A model generated the notes under the pieces. The model searched no databases, was not told the origin of the DNA, and worked only from the letters and a program-made list of their open reading frames with translations. 64,000 nt of DNA, taken from positions 344,566-408,565 of the forward strand of contig CALYLW010000013.1 of the NCBI GenBank assembly GCA_944989445.1, read 5' to 3'. This document shows positions 53,291 through 64,000 of this stretch, piece by piece; position 1 is the first letter of the stretch, and every line of letters starts with the position of its first letter. Position numbers and translations under genes: made by a program. This DNA comes from Ampullaceana balthica. Taxonomy: Eukaryota > Mollusca > Gastropoda > Lymnaeidae.

Positions 53291-54052
53291 TTCTTATTTA
53301 TTTCAGTTTATCGAGACACTATTCTTCATGGAGATGAAAATGTTGATGCAAAATTTGTTTTGTAAATGTAGCTTTGGTCTTATTATCATTATATCTTTTA
53401 CTGTTTGGGCCTTTTAGTAAGCAATTCCTGTGGGTTACTTTATTTTGCTCTAACTAAATAACCACACGCTTTTATGGTTGTCTTTTCAAGTTACGTTCTT
53501 CGCATTATACTTAATTTGAAGATTTCTGTTCATATTAATTTTTCTTTAAGGGTTTATTTTATTGAATCTTTTGTGTTTTCCTTTATTTTAGTAGTTATAT
53601 TTTTTTATAATAAAGTTTTGTTGTTTTTTTTAATTATTATTGCACCAACGTTTGCTGATTTTATTAGTTGTTTGTTTTGTTGGCACAAATTCATCCATTA
53701 TTGATTGATTTGATAATTTTACAAATATTTTCTTCTAGGCTGTTTGTGTTCTGTAAGCTTAGAATTTTTGTTTTAATTTAGACGCTTATTTAATTTTGTT
53801 TAATTTTGTTACGGTACATTTATTTCTTATCTAAATGAGTCTCTTAGATGTGTTTTATTGCCTTGTTTACAAAGACAATATCATGATCAGACAGCCACCA
53901 GGGAATATTTCATATTCATAAGCCTGATCTGTTGTTACAAATGAATCAAGTATGCTATTTACCTAGTAGATTTTTAAATCTTAGCTCTAACGTTATGTGT
54001 ATTGTAAAGATAAAACATGTATTTATTTCTTTAATTTCTTTTTACTTAAAAG

Positions 54053-54167
54053 TACGTTTTGCAAATACCTGGAATTCAAAATACAAACCAACGTTGCTTT
54101 AAGCTTCAGCTACCTCAGTTTTCCTGCTGTGACCATCTGCAACATTAACATGATACGGCAATCAAAG
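54053..54167 (+). CDS. DEG/ENaC channel locus C, post-TM1 exon with FPAVTICN motif
   Basis: Acceptor TTTTTACTTAAAAG, donor AAG^GTAAAC. It starts in phase 2 (completing Ser) and ends in phase 0. It encodes TFCKYLEFKIQTNVALSF, then SYLSFPAVTICNINMIRQSK. F-P-A-V-T-I-C-N-x-N-x-x-R is the DEG/ENaC signature at the start of the extracellular domain, with the first conserved Cys. Confidence 0.94.
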
Positions 54168-54375
54168 GTAAACCAACATCAACATAGTTTGGAAATCTAA
54201 GTTAAACTAACACGTGCGATTAAATTTAAACTAACATGTGCAATCAAAGGTGAACTAACATGTGCAATCAATAAAACTAACATTGGCGAACCTAATTAAT
54301 GGTAAACAATCAAAGACCAATATTTGCAATTAAAGGTAAAACTAACATGTACAATTAAAGATTAACTAACCTAGG
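54168..54375 (+). repeat. About 24-bp degenerate repeat seeded by a splice donor
   Basis: Seven or so variants of AACTAACATGTGCAATCAAAGGT. The unit contains CAATCAAAGGT(A/G)AAC, which is the last 8 bases of the exon plus its donor (CAATCAAAG^GTAAAC at 54160-54173). Confidence 0.75.
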
Positions 54376-54937
54376 CTAGCCAGTTACAACCTGATGATCC
54401 AAAGTTATTCGCTAAGAGTATATTATAGATCAGTGATGCTCAAACTATAGCCTGAATAAAACAATGTAAGTGAGGGTTTGTAGTGGACAAGTTTTGCATG
54501 GAGATGAAAATAAAACCAAAATATATAAATACACAAGACAAGCGTAGAATCCCAGGCTCTGACAATGAATGTCACTGCCCAACAGATGGAGAAGGTTGGA
54601 AAAATTACCACTTTCCAGTTCTTTAAGAGCTAAAAAAAACAATATAAGTTGTTACTTCACAAAATGGTTGGAATTTCTAGGCATGAATCAGCGAGTTAAG
54701 AATATGTTAATCAGTATGATAAACTATTTAAAAATTTTTGGAGCCACATGTACGTAATTAACAGTGAGTATGTCTTGGTCTGTACACAATCCAACTTTGA
54801 CGTTAATAATTATCTACTTTATTGAGGAGAACAGAGATTTCAGAAGATTGATTTCTGAATATTGATTTCATTTAGTACAAAATGCAAAAGTCCCGTCATA
54901 ACATTTCACCATTTTGTTCTCCTTCTATATCAGTTAG

Positions 54938-55028
54938 ATGAAACACCCGCACATATTCGACAGTTTGCTGAAAGTCAACAAAAAAAAGTACAAGGAATAT
55001 GGCTTCCAGTTGACGAATGTCCCCCGGG
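54938..55028 (+). CDS. DEG/ENaC channel locus C, extracellular exon (probable)
   Basis: After the acceptor CTTCTATATCAGTTAG the phase-0 frame reads MKHPHIFDSLLKVNKKKY, KEYGFQLTNVPR, and ends G^GTAAAG in phase 1. The preceding exon ends in phase 0, so the join (...IRQSK|MKHPH) is in frame. Using the earlier AG (54933) another frame is open, so the acceptor choice is an inference. It corresponds to the variable region after the FPAVTICN motif. Confidence 0.65.
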
Positions 55029-55365
55029 GTAAAGGAAAGTTTTATTTTAGCAATTGTCACTAAAATGGACACTATCCTGCCATTCTTTATGATAGTCTTA
55101 TTTCATTATTTCTTCGCTTTCGCCTGTAGTTTCCAAACATACATTTCTACCAAAATAAAGAATTTCTATTTATTTTCACAGTTTTTGAATAGTTGATATT
55201 TTATGTGTTTAATATTTGATAACAAAGTAAAATAGTTTATTTTATTTTCAACTTTATCTGTTCTATAAATCATAATGTATCTAAACATGTGTCATAAACA
55301 GGGGCGTTCCTTTCTCTCTTCAGATAGGTCATAGCTACTTGTCCAATATTTATTGTCTCTTCAGA

Positions 55366-55430
55366 GTGTGCCTAGAGCCTTCATCCCCTCCCCATTTCCA
55401 ACGTTCTCCAAATCTCAGTTTGAAGTCAGC
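55366..55430 (+). CDS. Uncertain DEG/ENaC locus C exon
   Basis: A pyrimidine-rich acceptor (TATTGTCTCTTCAGAG) precedes a segment that, read from the second AG, is open in the needed phase and reads CLEPSSPPHFQRSPNLSL before a weak GTCAGC donor. That would give the phases required by both neighbours. A longer alternative frame through the same region (QFEVSCFFYSTDNALKL) does not fit the phases. I cannot decide by eye. Confidence 0.3.
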
Positions 55431-55563
55431 TGTTTCTTCTACTCCACTGACAACGCACTAAAACTAAAACTTGATAAAACTTACTTTATAATACAAATGT
55501 TAGATGCCCCCCCCCCAACTTTACATTCAGCCAAGGTTAAATAAAAACCTATTAAATTCTCAG

Positions 55564-55660
55564 TCAAGAATGCCTCTATTACTGGGAAGCAGACGAGTTC
55601 AACGACACGATAGAGACCATTTATAACTTGTATGACTTTTATGATTACTCGGATTATGAG
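55564..55660 (+). CDS. DEG/ENaC channel locus C, finger-region exon (probable)
   Basis: Acceptor TTAAATTCTCAG, donor GAG^GTAAGC. From the first base (phase 2 start) it is open and reads QECLYYWEADEFNDTIE then TIYNLYDFYDYSDYE, rich in Tyr/Asp and ending in phase 0. A Cys and an N-D-T glycosylation site suit the extracellular finger/thumb part. The family match is weaker than for the TM1 and FPAVTICN exons. The intron that follows becomes the giant minisatellite within 27 bp. Confidence 0.6.
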
Positions 55661-55686
55661 GTAAGCAAACAACAATGAAGGAGGTT

Positions 55687-58600
55687 ACATCACTTTATTG
55701 ACAGCAGTGATATCAATCTATTGATAGTAGTGACATCAATCTATTGATAGTAGTGATATCAATCTATTGACAGTAGTGACATAAATTAATAGAAGTGACA
55801 TCAATCTATTGATAGTAGTGACATCAATCTATTGATAGTAGTGACATCAATCTATTGATAGTAGTGACATCAATCTATTGATAGTAGTGACATCAATCAA
55901 TTGATAGTAGTGACATTAATCTATTGATAGTAGTGACATCAATCTATTGATAGTAGTGACATCAATCTATTGATAGTAGTGACATCAATATATTGATAGT
56001 AGTTACATCAATCTATTGATAGTAGTGACATCAATTGATAGTAGTGACATGAATCAATTGATAGTAATGACATCAATTGATAGTAGTGACATCAATCTAT
56101 TGATAGTAGTGACATCAATCTATTGATAGTAGTGACATCAATACATTGATAGTAGTTACATCAATCTATTGATAGTAGTGACATCAATCTATTGATAGTA
56201 GTGAAATCAATTGATAGAAGTTACATCAATCTATTGATGGTAGTGACATCAATCTATTGATAGTAGTGAAATCAATCTATTGATAGTAGTGACATCAATC
56301 TATTGATGATAGTGACATCAATCTATTGATAGTAGTGACATCAATCTATTGATAGTAGTGACATCAATCTATTGATAATAGTGATATCAATTGATAGTAG
56401 TGACATCAATCTATTGATAGTAGTGACATCAATCTATTGACAGCAGTGACATCAATCTATTGATAGTAGTGACATAAATATTTTGATAGTAGTGACATCA
56501 ATTGATAGTAGTGACATCAATCTATTGATAGTAGTGACATCAATATATTGATAGTAGTGACATCAATTGACAGAAGGGACATCAATCAATTGATAGTAGT
56601 GACATCAATTGATAGTAGTGGCATCAATCTATTAATAGTAGTGACATCAATCTATTGATAGTAGTGACATCAATATATTGATAGTAGTGACATCAATATA
56701 TTGATAGTAGTTACATTAATCTATTGATAGTAGTGACATCAATTGATAGTAGTGACATCAATTTATAGTAGTTACATAAATCTATTGATAGTAGTGACAT
56801 CAATCTATTGATAGTAGTGACATATATTTATTGATAGTAGTGTCATCAATTGATAGTAGTTACATCAATCTATTGATAGTAGTGACATCAATCTATTGAT
56901 AGTAGTGACATCAATATTTTGATAGTAGTGACATCAATTGATAGTAGTGACATCAATCTAATGATAGTAGTGCCATCTATTTATAGTAGTGACATCAATC
57001 TATTGATAGTAGTGACATCAATTGATAGTAGTGACATCAATCTATTGATAGCAGTGGCATCAATTGATAGTAGTTACATCAATCTATTGATAGTAGTGAC
57101 ATCAATCTATTGATAGTAGTGACATCAATATTTCGATAGTAGTGACATCAATTGATAGTAGTGACATCTATTTATAGTAGTGACATCAATCTATTGATAG
57201 TAGTGACATCAATTGATAGTAATGACATCAATCTATTGATAGCAGTGGCATCAATTGATAGTAGTAACATCAATCTATTGATAGTAGTGACATTAATCTA
57301 TTGATAGTAGTGACATCTATTTATAGTAGTGACATCAATCTATTGATAGTAGTGACATCAATTGATAGTAGTGACATCAATCTATTGATAGCAGTGGCAT
57401 CAATTGATAGTAGTAACATCAATCTATTGATAGTAGTGACATCAATCTATTGATAGTAGTGACATCAATATTTTGATAGTAGTGACATCAATTGATAGTA
57501 GTGACATCAATCTATTGATAGTAGTGACATCAATCTATTGATAGTAGTGACATCCATTGATAGTAGTGAGATAAATCTATTGATAGTAGTGAAATCAATT
57601 GATAGTAGTTACATCAATCTATGGATAGTAATGACATCAATCTATTGATAGTAGTGACATCAATCTATTGATAATAGTGATATCAATTGATAGTAGTGAC
57701 ATCAATCTATTGATAGTAGTGACATCAATTGATAGTAGTGACATCAATCTATTGATAGTAAAAACATCAATCTATTGATAGTAGTGACATTAATCTATTG
57801 ATAGTAGTGACATCTATTTATAGTAGTGACATCAATCTATTGATAGTAGTGACATCAATTGATAGTAGTGACATCAATCTATTGATAGCAGTGGCATCAA
57901 TTGATAGTAGTAACATCAATCTATTGATAGTAGTGACATCAATCTATTGATAGTAGTGACATCAATATTTTGATAGTAGTGACATCAATTGATAGTAGTG
58001 ACATCAATCTATTGATAGTAGTGACATCAATCTATTGATAGTAGTGTCATCCATTGATAGTAGTGAGATCAATCTATTGATAGTAGTGAAATCAATTGAT
58101 AGTAGTTACATCAATCTATGGATAGTAATGACATCAATCTATTGATAGTAGTGACATCAATCTATTGATAGTAGTGACATCAATTGATAGTAGTAACATT
58201 AATCTATTGATAGTAGTGACATCAATCTATTGATAGTAGTTACATCAATCTATTGATAGTAGTTACATCAATCTATTGATAGTAGTGACATCAATCTATT
58301 GATAGTAGTGACATCAATATTTTGATAGTAGTGACATCAATTGATAGTAGTGACATCAATCTATTGATAGTAGTGACATTAATCTAATGATAGTAGTGAC
58401 ATCTATTTATAGTAGTGACATCAATCTATTGATAGTAGTGACATCAATTGATAGTAGTGACATCAATCTATTGATAGCAGTGGCATCAATTGATAGTAGT
58501 TACATCAATCTATTGATAGTAGTGACATCAATCTATTGATAGTAGTGACATCAATATTTCGATAGTAGTGACATCAATTGATAGTAGTGACATCTATTTA

Positions 58601-61600
58601 TAGTAGTGACATCAATCTATTGATAGTAGTGACATCAATTGATAGTAGTGACATCAATCTATTGATAGCAGTGGCATCAATTGATAGTAGTAACATCAAT
58701 CTATTGATAGTAGTGACATTAATCTATTGATAGTAGTGACATCTATTTATAGTAGTGACATCAATCTATTGATAGTAGTGACATCAATTGATAGTAGTGA
58801 CATCAATCTATTGATAGCAGTGGCATCAATTGATAGTAGTAACATCAATCTATTGATAGTAGTGACATCAATCTATTGATAGTAGTGACATCAATATTTT
58901 GATAGTAGTGACATCAATTGATAGTAGTGACATCAATCTATTGATAGTAGTGACATCAATCTATTGATAGTAGTGACATCCATTGATAGTAGTGAGATCA
59001 ATCTATTGATAGTAGTGAAATCAATTGATAGTAGTTACATCAATCTATGGATAGTAATGACATCAATCTATTGATAGTAGTGACATCAATCTATTGATAA
59101 TAGTGATATCAATTGATAGTAGTGACATCAATCTATTGATAGTAGTGACATCAATTGATAGTAGTGACATCAATCTATTGATAGTAAAAACATCAATCTA
59201 TTGATAGTAGTGACATTAATCTATTGATAGTAGTGACATCTATTTATAGTAGTGACATCAATCTATTGATAGTAGTGACATCAATTGATAGTAGTGACAT
59301 CAATCTATTGATAGCAGTGGCATCAATTGATAGTAGTAACATCAATCTATTGATAGTAGTGACATCAATCTATTGATAGTAGTGACATCAATATTTTGAT
59401 AGTAGTGACATCAATTGATAGTAGTGACATCAATCTATTGATAGTAGTGACATCAATCTATTGATAGTAGTGTCATCCATTGATAGTAGTGAGATCAATC
59501 TATTGATAGTAGTGAAATCAATTGATAGTAGTTACTTCAATCTATGGATAGTAATGACATCAATCTATTGATAGTAGTGACATCAATCTATTGATAGTAG
59601 TGACATCAATTGATAGTAGTGACATCAATCTATTGATAGTAGTGACATCAATATATTGATAGTAGTTACATCAATCTATTGATAGTAGTTACATCAATCT
59701 ATTGATAGTAGTGACATCAATCTATTGATAGTAGTGACATCAATCTATTAATAATAGTGATATCAATTGATAGTAGTGACATCAATCTATTGATAGTAGT
59801 GACATCAATTGATAGTAGTGACATCAATCTATTGATAGTAGTGACATCCATTGATAGTAGTGACATCAATATTTTGATAGTAGTGACATCAATTGATAGT
59901 AGTGACATCAATCTATTGATAGTAGTGACATCAATCTATTGATAGTAGTGACATTAATCTATTAATAGTAGTGACATCTATTTATAGTAGTGACATCAAT
60001 CTATTGATAGTAGTGACATCAATTGATAGTAGTGACATCAATCTATTGATAGCAGTGGCATCAATTGATAGTAGTTACATCAATCTATTGATAGTAGTGA
60101 CATCAATCTATTGATAGTAGTTACATCAATATTTTGATAGTAGTGACATCAATTGATAGTAGTGACATCAATCTATTGATAGTAGTGACATCAATCTATT
60201 GATATTAGTGACATATATTGATAGTAGTGAGATCAATCTATTGATAGTAGTTACATCAATCTATGGATAGTAATGACATCAATCTATTGATAGTAGTGAC
60301 ATCAATCTATTGATAGTAGTGACATCAATTGATAGTAGTGACAGCAATCTATTGATAGTAGTGACATCAATTGATAGTAGTGACATCAATCTATTGATAG
60401 TAGTGACATCAATCTATTGATAGTAGTGACATTAATCTATTGATAGTAGTGACATCTATTTATAGTAGTGACATCAATCTATTGATAGTAGTGACATCAA
60501 TTGATAGTAGTGACATCAATCTATTGATAGCAGTGGCATCAATTGATAGTAGTTACATCAATCTATTGATAGTATTGACATCAATCTATTGATAGTAGTG
60601 ACATCAATCTATTTATAGTAGTGACATCAATATTATGATAGTAGTGACATCAATTGATAGTAGTGACATCAATCTATTGATAGTAGTGACATCAATCTAT
60701 TGATATTAGTGACATCCATTGATAGTAGTGAGATCAATCTATTGATAGTAGTTACATCAATATATGGATAGTAATGACATCAATCTATTGATAGTAGTGA
60801 CATCAATCTATTGATAGTAGTGACATCAATAGATAGTAGTGACATCAATCTATTGATAGTAGTGACATCAATCTATTGATAGTAGTGACATAAATATTTT
60901 GATAGTAGTGACATCAATCTATTGATAGTAGTGACATCAATCTATTGATAGTAGTGACATCAATCTATTGATAATAGTGATATCAATTGATAGTAGTGAC
61001 ATCAATCTATTGATATTAGTGACATCTATTGATAGTAGTTACATCAATCTATGGATAGTAATGACATCAATCTATTGATAGTAGTGACATCAATCTATTG
61101 ATAGTAGTGACATCAATTGATAGTAGTGACATCAATCTATTGATAGTAGTGACATCAATCTATTGATAGTAGTGACATTAATCTATTGATAGTAGTGACA
61201 TCTATTTATAGTAGTGACATCAATCTATTGATAGTAGTGACATCAATTGATAGTAGTGACATCAATCTATTGATAGCAGTGGCATCAATTGATAGTAGTT
61301 ACATCAATCTATTGATAGTAGTGACATCAATCTATTGATAGTAGTGACATCAATCTATTGATAGTAGTGACATCAATATTTTGATAGTAGTGACATCAAT
61401 TGATAGTAGTGACATCGATCTATTGATAGTAGTGACATCAATCTATTGATATTAGTGACATCCATTGATAGTAGTGAGATCAATCTATTGATAGTAGTTA
61501 CATCAATATATGGATAGTAATGACATCAATCTATTGATAGTAGTGACATCAATCTATTGATAGTAGTGACATCAATAGATAGTAGTGACATCAATCTATT

Positions 61601-64000
61601 GATAGTAGTGACATCAATCTATTGATAGTAGTGACATAAATATTTTGATAGTAGTGACATCAATCTATTGATAGTAGTGACATCAATCTATTGATAGTAG
61701 TGACATCAATCTATTGATAATAGTGATATCAATTGATAGTAGTGACATCAATCTATTGATAGTAGTGACATCCATTGATAGTAGTGACATCAATCTATTG
61801 ATAGTAGTGGCATCAATCTATTGATAGTAGTGACATCAATCTATTGATAGTAGTGACATCAATCTATTGATAGTAGTGACATCAATCTATTGATAATAGT
61901 GATATCAATTGATAGTAGTGACATCAATCTATTGATAGTAGTGACATCCATTGATAGTAGTTACATCAATCTATTGATAGTAGTGACATCAATCTATTGA
62001 TAGTAGTGACATCAATCTATTGATAGTAGTGACATCAATCTATTGATTGTAGTGATATCCATTGATAGTAATGACATCAATCTATTGAAAGTAGTGACAT
62101 CAATTGATAGTAGTGACATCAACCAATTGATAGTAGTACCATCAATTGATAGTATTTACATCAATCTATTGATATTAGTGACATCAATCTATTGATAGTA
62201 GTGACATCAATTGATAGTAGTGACATCAATCAATTGATAGTAGTGACATCAATCTATTGACAGTAGCGACATCAATCTATTTTACGGAAGTGACATCAAT
62301 CTATTGATAGTAGTGACATCAATAGATAGTAGTGACATCAATCTATTGATAGTAGTGACATCAATCTATTGATAGTAGTTACATCAATCTATTGATAGAA
62401 GTTACATCAATCTATTGATAGTAGTGACATCAATCTATTGATAGTAGTGACATCAATCTATTGATAATAGTGATATCAATTGATAGTAGTGACATCAATC
62501 TATTGATAGTAGTGACATCCATTGATAGTAGTGACATCAATCTATTGATAGTAGTGGCATCATTTGATAGTAGTTACATCAATCTATTGATAGTAGTGAC
62601 ATCAATCTATTGATAGTAGTGACATCAATCTATTGATAGTAGTGACATCAATCTATTGATTGTAGTGATATCCATTGATAGTAATGACATCAATCTATTG
62701 AAAGTAGTGACATCAATTGATAGTAGTGACATCAATCAATTGATAGTAGTACCATCAATTGATAGTATTTACATCAATCTATTGATAGTAGTGACATCAA
62801 TCTATTGATAGTAGTGACATCAATTGATAGTAGTGACATCAATCTATTGATAGCAGTGGCATCAATTGATAGTAGTTACATCAATCTATTGATAGTAGTG
62901 ACATCAATCTATTGATAGTAGTGACATCAATATTTCGATAGTAGTGACATCAATTGATAGTAGTGACATCTATTTATAGTAGTGACATCAATCTATTGAT
63001 AGTAGTGACATCAATTGATAGTAGTGACATCAATCTATTGATAGCAGTGGCATCAATTGATAGTAGTAACATCAATCTATTGATAGTAGTGACATTAATC
63101 TATTGATAGTAGTGACATCTATTTATAGTAGTGACATCAATCTATTGATAGTAGTGACATCAATTGATAGTAGTGACATCAATCTATTGATAGCAGTGGC
63201 ATCAATTGATAGTAGTAACATCAATCTATTGATAGTAGTGACATCAATCTATTGATAGTAGTGACATCAATATTTTGATAGTAGTGACATCAATTGATAG
63301 TAGTGACATCAATCTATTGATAGTAGTGACATCAATCTATTGATAGTAGTGACATCCATTGATAGTAGTGAGATCAATCTATTGATAGTAGTGAAATCAA
63401 TTGATAGTAGTTACATCAATCTATGGATAGTAATGAGATCAATCTATTGATAGTAGTGACATCAATCTACTGATAATAGTGATATCAATTGATAGTAGTG
63501 ACATCAATCTATTGATAGTAGTGACATCAATTGATAGTAGTGACATCAATCTATTGATAGTAAAAACATCAATCTATTGATAGTAGTGACATTAATCTAT
63601 TGATAGTAGTGACATCTATTTATAGTAGTGACATCAATCTATTGATAGTAGTGACATCAATTGATAGTAGTGACATCAATCTATTGATAGCAGTGGCATC
63701 AATTGATAGTAGTAACATCAATCTATTGATAGTAGTGACATCAATCTATTGATAGTAGTGACATCAATATTTTGATAGTAGTGACATCAATTGATAGTAG
63801 TGACATCAATCTATTGATAGTAGTGACATCAATCTATTGATAGTAGTGTCATCCATTGATAGTAGTGAGATCAATCTATTGATAGTAGTGAAATCAATTG
63901 ATAGTAGTTACTTCAATCTATGGATAGTAATGACATCAATCTATTGATAGTAGTGACATCAATCTATTGATAGTAGTGACATCAATTGATAGTAGTGACA
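55687..64000 (+). repeat. Giant intronic minisatellite (8.3 kb to the window end), 23/19-bp palindromic unit
   Basis: Roughly 370 units of TAGTAGTGACATCAATCTATTGA (23 bp) or the 19-bp form lacking CTAT (TAGTAGTGACATCAATTGA). Each unit contains the inverted repeat ATCAAT-CT-ATTGAT, or the perfect palindrome ATCAATTGAT in the short form. Variants (GCAGTGGCATC, CATCTATTTATAG, ATATTTCGATAG, GTAAAAACATC) recur at fixed distances, showing higher-order blocks. It starts 27 bp after the exon donor at 55660 and continues past the window. Confidence 0.97.

Noticed and set aside
55687..64000. CRISPR-like array
   Set aside because: The units are directly adjacent with no unique spacers, the context is an animal intron, and no cas genes are present.

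Overview
The window is AT-rich, intron-rich animal DNA crowded with repeats. Nothing in it is bacterial, and there is no CRISPR array or operon. The host genes that can be recognised are pieces of DEG/ENaC (FaNaC-like, amiloride-sensitive type) sodium-channel genes, all on the + strand. With the transposon content (a Gmr1-type retrotransposon, Helitrons, hAT, Penelope, LINE and MITE families, many minisatellites) this suggests an invertebrate, most likely a mollusc. The taxon is an inference.

Host genes. (1) Locus A, 3250-9980: four exons of the 3' half of a channel gene (Cys-rich region, pre-TM2 region, TM2 and tail), whose 5' part lies before the window. (2) Locus B, 31849-31995: an isolated second copy of the TM2/terminal exon with a phase-0 acceptor, about 92% identical to the locus A copy. 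It could be an alternative last exon of locus A or a relic. (3) Locus C, 46022-55660: the first exons of another channel gene (N-terminus, TM1, the FPAVTICN region, two finger-region exons). It then enters a huge minisatellite-filled intron (55687-64000) and runs out of the window.

Mobile elements. The best preserved is a 6.6-kb LTR retrotransposon (18663-25240) with 99.4% identical LTRs, a 5-bp target duplication and one uninterrupted Gag-Pol ORF in the order Gag-PR-IN-RT-RNaseH. That is Ty3/gypsy protein with a Ty1/copia-like order, as in the Gmr1 group. Others: decayed hAT transposases (1-801; 40332-42724 with TIRs and an 8-bp duplication), a BED-finger hAT remnant (49655-51016) carrying its own 179-bp hAT MITE, a MULE-like element with repetitive TIRs (43911-44966), a mariner remnant (49183-49597), a Penelope-like fragment with a GIY-YIG domain (52208-53160), LINE reverse-transcriptase fragments (11883-13118, 25548-25740, 53165-53290) and Helitron-like elements (983-2206, 27211-29660, 37058-37589).

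Dispersed MITE-like families. At least four families (A-D, about 0.25-0.6 kb) recur in both orientations. Their ends differ but they share one internal module, AATTACGGTACGTTCGATCG followed by TTTGATACGATGCATTGTTA. Family A also forms head-to-tail arrays (15035-17056; 27276-28313).

Minisatellites. At least a dozen tandem arrays (unit 11-49 bp) are present, several starting within tens of bases of a channel exon; two appear to be seeded from exon or splice-donor sequence. The 55687-64000 array is built of 23-bp and 19-bp palindromic units in higher-order blocks (offsets of 613, 746, 1426 and 4376 bp).

Large-scale layout. A diverged duplication links the flank downstream of exon A (about 13.3-17.2 kb) with that downstream of exon B (about 35.3-37.9 kb). 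Insertions present in one copy and absent from the other show the pre-insertion sites of a family A array and of a Helitron. Regions not listed show no supported gene.
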